A DNA stretch of 64,000 bases from Zea mays (Eukaryota > Streptophyta > Magnoliopsida > Poales > Poaceae). The translations under genes were made by a program, and so were the position numbers. How positions within the stretch are numbered: position 1 is the stretch's first letter; the number at the start of each line of letters is the position of its first letter. The notes below the pieces were generated by a model, which saw nothing but the letters and a program-made list of their open reading frames with translations, made no database searches and was not told where the DNA came from. Of the stretch, positions 44,121 through 54,541 are shown piece by piece. The DNA lies in contig NC_050096.1 in assembly GCF_902167145.1 (NCBI RefSeq), positions 77,434,683-77,498,682 on the forward strand, in the 5' to 3' direction.

Positions 44121-45948
44121 GTAGCCCCCGAGCCTCGAAGGGAGTGTTAGCACTCGCTTGGAGGCTTTTGTCGCACTTTTTTGCATGGGGACCAGCCTTT
44201 CTCGGTTGCATTTCGTTCCGGTGGGTGCGCGCGAGCGCACCCGCCGGGTGTAGCCCCCGAGGCCTCGGAGGAGTGGTTACACTCCTTCGAGGTCTTAATA
44301 CCTTGCGTAACGCTTCGGCTGGTCTGGTCGTTCCCTCATGCGAACTGGCCGTAGCCCGGGTGCACGGTCGGGGCCCAAGCTCTCGGGCTGGTATGTTGAC
44401 GCTGTCAACGATTTGGCCGGAGCCGGTTTTTGCGAGAGCAGCCCCCGAGCCTCTGCACAGGGCGAGAGGACGATCAGGGACAGACTCGACTTTTTACATA
44501 CGCCCCTACGTCGCCTTTCCGCAAGGAGGAGGGGGGGAGTGTGCCATGTTACCCTCGATGGGCACCGAACATGGTGTCTCCGGTGAGCTGCAAGCGGGTA
44601 ATCCGAGTGGACGTCCGTGCCCCGTTCGTTGGGGGTCGGCTAGGGGCCCAGAGGCACGCCCAAAAGTACCTGCGGGTGATTTGCCGGACCCGGTCCCCTG
44701 GCGACGGGGTCCGAGGGCTCGATGCCTCCCTCCGATGGGATTCCGTTACAAGATCGTTCCCGCTGGTCTCGGAAATGTCCTAGGGTACCTCGGGAGCGCA
44801 GCCCGAGCCTCGGTTATGTATCGAACGTACCCCTGGTCATCCCTCGCTCGGTGTCTGAGGCGACTGTGAACCCTTCGGGGGCCAGCCTTCGAACCCCTGA
44901 TCAGTAATGGGCGCGGAGCCCGAGTAGCCTGAGGCGGCCATGGAACCCTTCGGAGGGCCGGCCTTCGAACCCCTGACCAGTAGTGGGTGTCGGGCCCACG
45001 CGATCTGAGGTGACTGTTGAACCCTTCGGAGGGCCAGCCTTCGAACCCCTGATCAGTAGTGGGGGGCTCGGAGCCCGGTTCCTTCGCGGAGAAGGATCCC
45101 TTTCGGGGTATCCCCCTTTCCCAGTCCCTGTTGCAAGAGATAGAGAAAGAGGAAAACGGAAAAAGATACGAAATCGGACGACGTGGCGTACCTTTTCTGA
45201 CGCGGTTATTATGGTGAAGGTGAAGCGTCGCGCGCTCCTCCCGTCAGAGACGCCGCCTGTCCCGCCGCGGAGTAAATGCGACGGGGCGAGTGGTTGGCGG
45301 GGCGGCCGTCGCGCGCGTGCGATCCGTTCGAGGAACGGGTCACGGGTGCACCGTCTCCACGCCGTGAGAGGAGGCTCTCTTGCTGTCCCAGGATGGGACG
45401 TGAGCCTGGCTGACGACGTGACCGCTGCGCCCGCCCGCCTGCCACCGCTATTACTGCCGGCCCACTTTCGGTCGCTTTGACCGACGCGCCAGGCTGGCGC
45501 TGTTGGGTCGCCTCGAGTCGCGGCATTGGCTCCGCAACCGAAGAGGCGCGATGGTGGCACAAGTGGCGGTGCGGTTGCTTGCATGCAGCAACTAGCGCGC
45601 CGGTTGCTCGACGCGTGGGCCTGGGTTCCCAAGCTGGCGTGTCAGAAGTTGGAGAAGCGCGTCCATCTGGCGCGGTTGCATGCCGCCTGCATGGCTGCCC
45701 GCCCCTTCTGCCCGTTGGTCTGGGCGAAAATGGGGGGTCGCTTGTAACCGCTGGACGGTCGTGCGCACCACGCGCGGCGGTTTGGCTTCTTCTGCCCTGA
45801 GCCGGCTTGCATGACATGCGGGACCCAGCCCCCGAGTCGCAGGGGAGGGCCTTGGAGCGTGTTGGAGAAGACTCAGCCCGTGGCGCCTGGGGGCGCACGT
45901 AGGGAGAGTTGCCTTTAAAAGGAGGGAGACTCCTTTCGGAAGGCAACC
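44121..45948. other. Element G 3' region, non-coding, with a three-fold repeat
   Basis: Starts with the complement of the polypurine tract (GTAGCCCCCGAG). Three direct repeats of about 75 bp start at 44855, 44929 and 45005 (CTGAGG…AACCCTTCGG…TTCGAACCCCTGA). No product recognised. Confidence 0.6.
45914..45922 (+). promoter_or_regulatory. Possible TATA-like element of the G antisense ORF
   Basis: TTTAAAAGG lies 35 bp before the ATG at 45949 in otherwise GC-rich DNA. The leader would be very short; tentative. Confidence 0.3.
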
Positions 45949-46299
45949 ATGTCTTCTTCCTCCCTTAAGCGTCGTGTCTTCCCATCTTCCAAGCCCCCGG
46001 ATGGGGGGTATCCGCCGCCTTTCCGCCTCCTCGTTGGAGGAACGCAACTCCATGGGAGTTGGTACCTCTCAGCCATCGTTCGGCTTCAAGGATTTTCATC
46101 ATGCTGCCCGGCTGCTCCCCTTCGCCGACGGTCACCTGAGATGGCGACCTCTGGCTTGATGGTGGGGGAAAGCGAGCCGGGCTGCGGCCTCTTCCCCTCC
46201 CTCAGCCTCAAGAATTTTCATCACCAGGGCTGGGGAGGGGAGTGCGCCGAGTTGAGGTCGGCCCCCGCGTGGGCGGCGGCCCGCTCCTTCACTCAGTGA
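45949..46299 (+). CDS. Antisense ORF of element G, hypothetical (116 aa)
   Basis: ATG followed by MSSSSLKRRVFPSSKPPDGG, a Ser- and Arg-rich start, then a mixed region ending SFTQ-stop. It runs on the strand opposite to gag-pol, between pol and the 3' LTR. That is the same place as the antisense ORF of K, though the proteins are not obviously alike. I do not recognise a domain. A +1 frame continues open between 45974 and 46159 (SSLEERNSMGVGTSQPSFGF), so the true product may be frameshifted or spliced. The neighbouring DNA to 46770 could be its transcript, ending in T-rich sequence. Whether it is expressed is unknown. Confidence 0.4.
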   Translation: MSSSSLKRRVFPSSKPPDGGYPPPFRLLVGGTQLHGSWYLSAIVRLQGFSSCCPAAPLRRRSPEMATSGLMVGESEPGCGLFPSLSLKNFHHQGWGGECAELRSAPAWAAARSFTQ

Positions 46300-47983
46300 T
46301 CGGAGGGAAAGGTGGCCGTCGTCCGTGGCGCTGGCAGCTGCAGCGTGCCTGGCTTTCAGGCGCGAGTGGCTTCGGAGCCGCTCGCGGTGCCGGCATCCGC
46401 CACGGCAGCTTGAAGAGGTTCTGCTGCCGGCGAGATAGCCGGGGCCGGCCACGGGCTGACCTCCAACTCTACGGCCTTCTGCCCGTCCTTGCCTTACGAG
46501 TTTTGGCATGGGCGGGGGCCTCCTGGCAGCGGCATCTAGCCTGAGGTCGGCGTTGCCGCTGCTTGGTCCCTCGGAGCAGAAGGCGTCGTCGTCGCCGCTG
46601 CTGGAGCAGGTGACGGCGCACCATTCGTCGGCCTTCAGTTGCTCCGCAGGCCTTCCCCTTGGAGTGGGGTCGTTCGTGCCTGCGGAGGGGGAACCGGAGT
46701 TCCGTTCGTAATGGCACTTCGAATGCCAGTGTTTTTTGTTCATTGCGGCTGTCGGGGCCTGAACATGTATGTAATTTCGGCACGGAGCCGTGTTTTTTCC
46801 TCATTTTCGAGCACTAAGTCTCGCCTGTTGATTATCTGAACCGCTTTACCAAGCATGAGTCGCCCCGTGTCAAGGTGACGGGTGAGGTATCCGTATCCCG
46901 GAGGCGTAGGAATCCCTCGGCCCGTTCGGCCTTGTTGTCTGGGGCTCCTCTAGCTTAGTTAAAGAGACCCCTCGGCCGCCCTTCGGTGGACCGAGGCCAG
47001 GGGTAGCGATATCAGTATGAACAGAGGCGGAGTTGGCTCGAGAATGGGAACCTGGTTGGCCGGAGCCTAGTCGTGTTGTCCGTCAGCGGAGCCGACGCCA
47101 AAGTCGATCAGTCGAGGCCTCGGGTCGGGCTGGCGCCCTTGGAAGCCGGTTGACCGAGGCCCCAGGGGTAACCGGTCGAGCCGCCTGCTCGGGCCGGATT
47201 CCCGGAGGAGTCCCTGGGCCTCGTCGCCGCCCGAGGCTGGGTCGGGCTTTGCTGAAGACGTCGTCGATGCCGAGGGTGCTACGGCTCCCTTCAGCGTGAA
47301 GACTCGAGCCTGCAGGATCAGATCATCTTGTAGCGTGTGCTTTCTGCGGCCGCCGAGGCCAGAAAAAACACACCCTCGCCACGCTTGCGAAGCTGCGCCT
47401 TTTTTCCTCTTGTTTCGAGCATCTGGACTCTGTCGGTAACAGGGATGTTTGTGTGAGCGAGAGTTGCTTTTCGCGGAAGGGATGAGTGAGGTATCCGTAT
47501 CCCCGAGGCGTGGGAATCCCTCGGCTCGGTCGGCCTTGCCGCTTACGCGTACTTTCACCCGTCCATGAGGCCCTGTCCCCGACTTAGTCGAGAAAGCTTG
47601 AAGGACTGCTTCGGCAGGAGAGCTTCCGAACGTGAAGACTTGTTCGGTCCACGGAGTCGCTTTATCCGAGCGCAAGTTACTTATCGCAGAAGGTGATGAG
47701 TGAGGTATCCGTATCCTGGAGGCGTAGGAGTCCCTCGGCTCGGTCAGCCTTGGCTGCTTACGTGTACTCCGTCGTTTCCAGGATCCGCTTTCCGAAGTAG
47801 TCAAGAAGCACGAAAGAAATCCTGCTAAAAAGAGATCCTTTTTCGAGGAAAAATTCGACGCAGAGGGGGTCTCCCCCCTTTTAGCCCCCGAGGGAGGGTC
47901 GGGCTTTGCCGAGGCTAGGCCGACCCTTCCTTGACGACTAAACTTTGCGTAGGTGCGAGGTATATGAACAACTTGAAAACATC
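46300..47983. other. Element G region between the antisense ORF and pol
   Basis: No gene recognised. A segment of about 49 bp, GTGAGGTATCCGTATCC…CCCTCGG, occurs three times (46882, 47486, 47700), each followed by a gcctt-type tail. This suggests old internal duplication. Confidence 0.55.
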
Positions 47984-50900
47984 TTAAGGGTAGAATCGAC
48001 GTAGCTGTTTGATGTTCCAAGCGTTGCCGTAGATTTCGCCTTGATTGTTGGCCAGCTTGTATGTTCCGGGCTTCAGAACTTTGGCGATGACGAATGGCCC
48101 TTCCCAGGGGGGCGTGAGCTTGTGCCTCCCTCGGGCGTCTTGCCGCAGCCGAAGCACCAGATCGCCCACCTGGAGTTCTCGGGACCGGACCCCTCGGGCG
48201 TGGTAGCGTCGCAGGGACTGTTGGTACCGCGCCGAGTGTAGTAAGGCCCTGTCCCGAGCTTCCTCCAGCTGGTCCAGCGATTCCTCTCGGCTAGCTTGGT
48301 TGCTTTGTTCGGTGTAGGCCCTCGCCCTTGGGGAGCCGTATTCCAGGTCAGTGGGCAAGATAGCTTCAGCCCCGTAGACCAGGAAAAACGGCGTGAAGCC
48401 CGTGGCACGACTCGGCGTCGTCCTTAGGCTCCAGACCACCGAGGGGAGTTCCTTCATCCATCGCTTGCCGAATTTGTTGAGGTCGTTGTAGATCCGAGGC
48501 TTGAGCCCTTGTAGAATCATGCCGTTGGCACGCTCTACTTGCCCATTCGACATGGGATGAGCCACGGCGGCCCAGTCCACCCGGATATGGTGACCCTCGC
48601 AAAAATCCAAGAATTTTTTGCCGGTGAACTGGGTGCCGTTGTCGGTGATGATGGAGTTCGGGACCCCGAAGCGATGGATGATGTTGGTGAAGAACGCCAC
48701 CGCCTGCTCGGACCTGATGCTGTTCAGAGGTCGGACCTCGATCCACTTGGAGAATTTGTCGATGGCGACCAGCAGGTGCGTGTAGCCCCCGGGCGCCTTC
48801 TGCAAGGGACCGACGAGGTCCAGACCCCATACAGCGAAGGGCCAGGTGATGGGTATTGTCTGCAGAGCCTGAGCGGGCAGGTGCGTCCGCTTCGCATAGA
48901 ATTGGCACCCTTCGCAGGTGCGGACAATTCTAGTGGCATCAGCCACCGCCGTTGGCCAGTAGAAGCCTTGCCGGAAAGCATTTCCAACAAGGGCTCGGGG
49001 TGCTGCGTGGTGGCCGCAAGCCCCCGAGTGTATTTCTTGCAGCAGTTCCCGACCTTCGGCGATGGAGATGCATCGCTGGAGGATGCCCGAGGGGCTGCGA
49101 TGGTAGAGCTCCTCTTCGTCGCCCAGTAAGACGAATGACTTGGCGCGTCGCGCTACCCGCCGAGCCTCGACTTGGTCGAGGGGTAGCTCTCCTCGGCGGA
49201 GATATTGCAGGTACGGGGCCCGCCAATCTTGATCTGGCGTGGCCCCGCTCTGCCCTTCCTCGACGTTCAGTGCCCCGCCCTCGGGGGCCGAGGGTACCTC
49301 GGGCTGTGCCGAGGGTACCTCGGGCTGAGCCGAGGGTACCTCGGGCACGGGCGCGTCGTCGAGCTTGACGGAGGGTTGATGCAGATCCCGGGAGAAGACG
49401 TCCGGGGGGACTGTCGTTCGCCCCGAGGCTATCTTAGCCAGCTCGTCTGCGGTTTCGTTGTAGCACCGAGCGATGTGGTTGAGCTCGAGCCCGAAGAACT
49501 TGTCTTCCAGGCGCCGAACCTCGTCGCAGTAGGCCTCCATCTTCGGGTCGCGGCAGTGGGAGTTCTTCATGACTTGGTCGATGACGAGCTGCGAATCACC
49601 GCGGGCGTCGAGGCGTCTGACCCCTAGCTCGATGGCGATCCGCAATCCGTTGACCAGAGCTTCGTACTCGGCCACATTGTTGGACGCCGGGAAATGGAGG
49701 CGCAGCACGTAGCGTAAGTGCTTTCCGAGGGGCGAGATGAAGAGCAGGCCCGCGCCGGCCCCCGTCTTCATCAGCGACCCGTCGAAAAACATGGTCCAGA
49801 GCTCCGGTTGGATCGGAGTCGTTGGCAGCTGGGTGTCGACCCATTCGGCCACGAAATCCGCCAACACCTGGGACTTGATGGCCTTCCGAGGGGCGAACGA
49901 GACCGTTTCGCCCATGATTTCCACCGCCCACTTTGCGATCCTGCCTGAGGCCTCTCGGCACTGGATGATCTCCCCCAGGGGGAAGGATGACACCACAGTT
50001 ACCGGATGAGACTCGAAGTAGTGTCGCAGCTTCCGCCTTGTCAGGATCACAGCATATAGCAGCTTTTGAACTTGTGGGTAGCGGATCTTAGTCTCGGACA
50101 GCACTTCGCTGATGAAGTAGACCGGCCTCTGAACGGGCAATGCATGCCCTTCCTCTTGCCTTTCGACCACAATCGCGGCGCTAACCACCTGAGTGGTCGC
50201 GGCGACGTAGACCAAGAGGGCTTCTGCGTCCGCCGGGGGCACCAAGACAGGCGCCTTTGTAAGGAGCGCCTTCAGGTTGCCGAGGGCTTCCTCGGCCTCA
50301 GGGGTCCAAGCGAAACACTCGGCCTTCCTTAAGAGGCGGTACAGAGGCAGACCTCTTTCGCCGAGGCGTGAGATGAAGCGGCTCAGGGCCGCGAGGCATC
50401 CCATGACCCTCTGTACCCCTTTTAAGTCCTTGATGGGTCCCATGCTGGTGATGGCCGCGATCTTCTCCGGGTTGGCTTCGATGCCTCGCTCGGAGACGAT
50501 GAACCCTAGGAGCATGCCTCGGGGCACCCCGAAGACACACTTCTCAGGATTAAGCTTGACTCCCTTCGCCTTGAGACACCGGAATGTCACTTCAAGGTCG
50601 GAGAGGAGGTCGGAAGCCTTCCTTGTCTTGACTACGATGTCATCGACGTAGGCCTCGACTGTGCGACCGATGTGTTCGCCGAACACATGGTTCATGCACC
50701 GCTGGTACGTCGCGCCCGCATTCCTCAAACGGAACGGCATGGTGACATAGCAGTACATGCCGAACGGCGTGATGAAAGAAGTCGCGAGCTGGTCGGACTC
50801 TTTCATCCGGATCTGGTGATACCCTGAGTAGGCATCGAGGAAGGACAGGGTTTCGCACCCAGCGGTGGAATCCACGATTTGGTCGATGCGAGGCAGAGGG

Positions 50901-51232
50901 TAGGGAACCTTCGGACATGCTTTGTTGAGACCAGTGTAGTCTACACACATCCGCCATTTCCCCCCTTTCTTCCTCACAAGCACAGGGTTGGCAAGCCATT
51001 CGGGATGGAATACCTCTTTGATGAACCCTGCTGCCATTAGCTTGTGGATCTCTTCGCGAATTACTCTGCGCTTCTCCTCGTCGAATCGGCGCAGAGGCTG
51101 CCTGACGGGTCGGGCTCCGGCCCGAATATCCAGCGAGTGCTCGGCGACATCCCTCGGTATGCCGGGCATGTCCGAGGGACTCCACGCAAAGACGTCGGCG
51201 TTTGCGCGAAGAAAGTCGACGAGCACTGCTTC
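47984..51232 (-). CDS. pol: Element G pol: RT, RNase H, archaeal-type RNase H, integrase
   Basis: Continuous open frame of about 1,083 codons after the UAG that ends gag-protease, in the same frame as gag. RT: KWRMCVDYTGLNKACPK, FLDAYSGYHQI, catalytic AYVDDIVVKT. RT-linked RNase H follows, then a second RNase H with FFDGSLMKTGAGAG, NNVAEYEALVNGL and DSQLVIDQV, the archaeal-type domain of Tat elements. Integrase has the zinc region ending CEGCQFYAK, core GLDLVGP, ITDNGTQF and SNGQVERANG, and the C-terminal PPWEGPFVIAKV. One conserved RT position is altered: MPFRLRNAGATYQ, where Gly is usual after MPF. With no ATG of its own it depends on gag translation, readthrough or repair of the UAG. Confidence 0.93.
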   Translation of the reverse strand, partial: EAVLVDFLRANADVFAWSPSDMPGIPRDVAEHSLDIRAGARPVRQPLRRFDEEKRRVIREEIHKLMAAGFIKEVFHPEWLANPVLVRKKGGKWRMCVDYTGLNKACPKVPYPLPRIDQIVDSTAGCETLSFLDAYSGYHQIRMKESDQLATSFITPFGMYCYVTMPFRLRNAGATYQRCMNHVFGEHIGRTVEAYVDDIVVKTRKASDLLSDLEVTFRCLKAKGVKLNPEKCVFGVPRGMLLGFIVSERGIEANPEKIAAITSMGPIKDLKGVQRVMGCLAALSRFISRLGERGLPLYRLLRKAECFAWTPEAEEALGNLKALLTKAPVLVPPADAEALLVYVAATTQVVSAAIVVERQEEGHALPVQRPVYFISEVLSETKIRYPQVQKLLYAVILTRRKLRHYFESHPVTVVSSFPLGEIIQCREASGRIAKWAVEIMGETVSFAPRKAIKSQVLADFVAEWVDTQLPTTPIQPELWTMFFDGSLMKTGAGAGLLFISPLGKHLRYVLRLHFPASNNVAEYEALVNGLRIAIELGVRRLDARGDSQLVIDQVMKNSHCRDPKMEAYCDEVRRLEDKFFGLELNHIARCYNETADELAKIASGRTTVPPDVFSRDLHQPSVKLDDAPVPEVPSAQPEVPSAQPEVPSAPEGGALNVEEGQSGATPDQDWRAPYLQYLRRGELPLDQVEARRVARRAKSFVLLGDEEELYHRSPSGILQRCISIAEGRELLQEIHSGACGHHAAPRALVGNAFRQGFYWPTAVADATRIVRTCEGCQFYAKRTHLPAQALQTIPITWPFAVWGLDLVGPLQKAPGGYTHLLVAIDKFSKWIEVRPLNSIRSEQAVAFFTNIIHRFGVPNSIITDNGTQFTGKKFLDFCEGHHIRVDWAAVAHPMSNGQVERANGMILQGLKPRIYNDLNKFGKRWMKELPSVVWSLRTTPSRATGFTPFFLVYGAEAILPTDLEYGSPRARAYTEQSNQASREESLDQLEEARDRALLHSARYQQSLRRYHARGVRSRELQVGDLVLRLRQDARGRHKLTPPWEGPFVIAKVLKPGTYKLANNQGEIYGNAWNIKQLRRFYP

Positions 51233-54200
51233 CTATTTGGGGTCGAGCCCGGAACCGATCCGGACCTGCTTGGTGGTGTCGCCACTGGGGTCGAGAGGGA
51301 CGGCCTTGACCGCCTCCGCTGGCTCGAAGTTGCCGGCATGGCGCTTCACGTCTGGCACCTCCTTGGAGAGGTTCTCCAGGTCGGCGATGAGGGCCTCGGA
51401 CTCGGCGAGGGCCTCGGCGTACTCCACGCACTCCACGTCGCATTCGAACGCGTGTTTGTACGTGGGGCCGACGGTGATGACCCCGTTGGGGCCCGGCATC
51501 TTGAGCTTCAGGTAGGTGTAGTTGGGGACGGCCATGAACTTCGCGTAGCATAGCCTCCCTAGCACGACGTGGTAGGTTCCTCGGAACCCGACCACTTCGA
51601 ACGTCAGGGTCTCCCTTCGGAAGTTGGAGGGTGTCCCGAAGCAGACGGGGAGGTCGAGTCGCCCGAGGGGCTGGACGCGCTTCCCAGGGATGATCCCGTG
51701 GAAGGGCGCAGCGCCTGCTCGGACGGAGGACAGATCGACGCGCAGGAGCTTGAGGGTCTCGGCGTAGATGATGTTGAGGCAGCTGCCCCCATCCATCAGG
51801 ACCTTGGTGAGCCTGACATCGCAGACAACGGGGTCGACGACGAGCGGGTATTTCCCCGGGCTCGGCACATGGTCGGGGTGGTTGGCCTGGTCAAAAGTGA
51901 TGGGCTTGTCGGACCAGTCTAGGTAGACTGGCGCCGCCACCTTCACCGAGCAGACCTCCCGGCGCTCTTGCTTGCGGTGCCGAGCCGAGGTATTCGCCGC
52001 ATGCCCTCCATAGATCATGAAGCAGTCGCGGACCTCGGGGAATTCTCCTGCTAGGTGATCTTCGTTCTTGTCGTCGTCGCGGGCCCTGCCACCCTCGGCG
52101 GGTGGCCCGGCCCTGTGGAAGTGACGCCGAAGCATAACGCACTCCTCGAGGGTGTGCCTGACGGGCCCCTGATGGTAGGGGCACGGCTCCTTGAGCATCT
52201 TGTCGAAGAGGTTCGCACCTCCGGGGGGCTTCCGAGGGTTCTTATACTCGGCGGTGGCGACAAGGTCCGCGTCAGCGGCGTCGCGTTTCGATTGCGACTT
52301 CTTCTTGCCTTTCTTCTTGGCGCCGCGCGGAGCAGACGCCTCGGGAGCCTCTTCCGATGGGCGGCCCTGGGGCTGCTTGTCCTTTCGGAAGATAGCCTCG
52401 ACCGCCTCCTGGCCAGAGGCGAACTTGGTGGCGATGTCCATCAGCTCGCTCGCCCTGGTGGGGGTTTTGCGACCCAGCTTGCTCACCAGGTCGCGGCAAG
52501 TGGTGCCGGCGAGGAACGCGCCGATGACATCCGAGTCGGTGATGTTGGGCAGCTCGGTGCGCTGCTTCGAGAATCGCCGGATGTAGTCCCGGAGCGACTC
52601 CCCCGGCTGTTGCCGGCAGCTTCGAAGGTCCCAGGAATTCCCGGGGCGCACGTATGTGCCCTGAAAATTGCCAGCGAAGGCTTGGACCAAGTCGTCCCAG
52701 TTGGAGATCTGCCCCGGAGGCAGGTGCTCCAACCAGGCGCGAGCAGTGTCGGAGAGGAAAAGGGGGAGGTTACGGATGATGAGGTTGTCGTCGTCCGTTC
52801 CACCCAGTTGGCAGGCAAGGCGGTAGTCCGCGAGCCACAGTTCCGGTCTCGTTTCCCCCGAGTACTTCGTGATAGTAGTCGGGGGTCGGAACCGGGTCGG
52901 GAATGGCGCCCGTCGGATGGCCCGACTGAAGGCCTGCGGACCGGGTGGTTCGGGCGAGGGACTCCGATCCTCCCCGCTGTCGTAGCGCCCCCCACGCCTG
53001 GGGTGGTAGCCTCGGCGCACCCTTTCGTCGAGGTGAGCCCGACGGTCGCGTCGATGGTGCTCGTTGCCGAGGTGGCCCGGGGCCGCAGGCGCGGTGTTGC
53101 GCGTGCGCCCGGTGTAGACCGAGGCTTCCCGCATGAATCGGGAAGTCGCGGCATGAGGTTCCGAGGGATAACCTTGCCTTCGGGAGGCAGTGCTCTCGGC
53201 CCGCCGGGCCGCAGCGCCTTCCAGGAGATTCTTGAGTTCTCCCTGGATTCGCCGACCCTCGGTGGTTGACGGCTCCGGCATCGCGCGGATGAGCATTGCT
53301 GCGGTTGCCAGGTTCTGACCAACCCCGCTGGATGCGGGCGGCGGCCTGATCCTGACATCGTTGGCGACGCGGTGCTGGAGACCTTGGGGCAGGTGACGTA
53401 TTTCTCCGGCCAGGGGTTGGCCCACCCATGCTTGTCCGACGTCCCGACGGATCGGCTCAAGCGCTCCTGTTCCCTCGTTGAGCCTGGCCTGCACCTCGCG
53501 GACTTGCTCGAGTTGTGGGTCGTAACCTCCCGCCGGAGCGGGGACCACAGCTAGCTCCCGTGGGATGTCGGCGCGAGGCACCGGCCTAGGGAGATCACCG
53601 TCCTCCGGCATGCCAAGATGGTTGCCTTCGGAGGGATCCCCTAGCTCGATGTGGAAACATTCGCGGCTTGGGCCGCAGCTCTCGTCGCCAAGGTTGCGGC
53701 TTCCATCGGAACAGTCGGATAGGCAGTAGTCACATGCGGTCATGAAGTCCCGCATGGCACTGGGGTTGCCAAGTCCGGAGAAATCCCAACCGATGCTGGG
53801 ATCGTCATCTTCCTCGGACCCAGAGGGCCCGTAGGTCGAGACGCCCGTCAGTCGGCCCCAAGGCGACCGCATACGGAACCTCAGTGGGGTTGCACTCGCC
53901 TCAATGAGGGCGCCCGCCAAAACGAGGTCGTTTGGCGGGTTGAGGCCGAGTCGAAATGACGCAAGATGGGAGTTAGTCGGTACCTTTTGGTCGACGAGGA
54001 GCGACGTAGTCACATCGGGGACTGGTTGCACCGTCATCTCTGGTTCGAGGGCGACGTCCTGCAGGCTTTCCGCGAGCGCGCCGGCGTCGTCTTCTTGCTC
54101 GGGGTCAGCGTGCCGCGGGGGGACGACGCTTGCCTCCGTCTTGAACGCGAGGTCGACGTCCGGCGTGCCTTCCGTCGGGGCGTCGGGGGCGTCGATTCGC

Positions 54201-54481
54201 TCGACGGCCGACGAAGCGCGGCCTCCCACCTGGCCTTGACGGCCCCGCCTCCTCCTCCGTTGGCGGGGGAGAGAACGGAGCGAGCCCGAATGTTGCCCTT
54301 CCACCACGCGGGGAAGACGTCGTCGATTCCGCCGCCGGCGGGAGGGTTGTCGGCCGCCATTGTCGTAGTCGCGCGGCGGTGGAAGAAGTATCATGTCGTA
54401 GCTGCCGTCGAAGGACATGAACTCAAGAGTCCCGAAACGAAGCACCGTCCCGGGCCGGAGAGGTTGCTGGAGACTGCCCAT
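51233..54481 (-). CDS. gag: Element G gag and protease (1,082 aa)
   Basis: ATG at 54481, 41 bp after the primer binding site. The N-terminal third is low-complexity and acidic/basic, typical of Tat gag. The retrotransposon gag domain lies around FPTRFRPPTTITKYSGETRPELWLADY, spread over residues 560-680 (WLEHLPPGQISNWDDL, GESLRDYIRRFSKQR). A region CPYHQGPVRHTLEEC gives a Cys/His motif. Near residue 920 a protease-like VLMDGGSCLNIIY follows. The frame ends GLDPK-UAG, followed in frame by EAVLVDFLRANADVFAW of pol. The UAG is probably a changed CAG. The rest is uninterrupted, rare for a maize element of this size. Confidence 0.93.
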   Translation of the reverse strand: MGSLQQPLRPGTVLRFGTLEFMSFDGSYDMILLPPPRDYDNGGRQPSRRRRNRRRLPRVVEGQHSGSLRSLPRQRRRRRGRQGQVGGRASSAVERIDAPDAPTEGTPDVDLAFKTEASVVPPRHADPEQEDDAGALAESLQDVALEPEMTVQPVPDVTTSLLVDQKVPTNSHLASFRLGLNPPNDLVLAGALIEASATPLRFRMRSPWGRLTGVSTYGPSGSEEDDDPSIGWDFSGLGNPSAMRDFMTACDYCLSDCSDGSRNLGDESCGPSRECFHIELGDPSEGNHLGMPEDGDLPRPVPRADIPRELAVVPAPAGGYDPQLEQVREVQARLNEGTGALEPIRRDVGQAWVGQPLAGEIRHLPQGLQHRVANDVRIRPPPASSGVGQNLATAAMLIRAMPEPSTTEGRRIQGELKNLLEGAAARRAESTASRRQGYPSEPHAATSRFMREASVYTGRTRNTAPAAPGHLGNEHHRRDRRAHLDERVRRGYHPRRGGRYDSGEDRSPSPEPPGPQAFSRAIRRAPFPTRFRPPTTITKYSGETRPELWLADYRLACQLGGTDDDNLIIRNLPLFLSDTARAWLEHLPPGQISNWDDLVQAFAGNFQGTYVRPGNSWDLRSCRQQPGESLRDYIRRFSKQRTELPNITDSDVIGAFLAGTTCRDLVSKLGRKTPTRASELMDIATKFASGQEAVEAIFRKDKQPQGRPSEEAPEASAPRGAKKKGKKKSQSKRDAADADLVATAEYKNPRKPPGGANLFDKMLKEPCPYHQGPVRHTLEECVMLRRHFHRAGPPAEGGRARDDDKNEDHLAGEFPEVRDCFMIYGGHAANTSARHRKQERREVCSVKVAAPVYLDWSDKPITFDQANHPDHVPSPGKYPLVVDPVVCDVRLTKVLMDGGSCLNIIYAETLKLLRVDLSSVRAGAAPFHGIIPGKRVQPLGRLDLPVCFGTPSNFRRETLTFEVVGFRGTYHVVLGRLCYAKFMAVPNYTYLKLKMPGPNGVITVGPTYKHAFECDVECVEYAEALAESEALIADLENLSKEVPDVKRHAGNFEPAEAVKAVPLDPSGDTTKQVRIGSGLDPK

Positions 54482-54521
54482 TTGGAGCTTGACGGGGAGC
54501 TGTTCGTCAGCACGCAGCAGG

Positions 54522-54539
54522 CCCCTACCTGGCGCGCCA
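54522..54539 (-). other. Primer binding site of element G
   Basis: Minus-strand TGGCGCGCCAGGTAGGGG, two bases after the 5' LTR. It starts with TGG as expected for pairing to a tRNA CCA end. I cannot name the tRNA with confidence. Confidence 0.8.
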
Positions 54540-54541
54540 AC

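Noticed and set aside
51569..53269. Long plus-strand ORFs opposite the G gag (for example 52055-53269)
   Set aside because: High-GC shadow frames of the real minus-strand gag; no independent domain or promoter.
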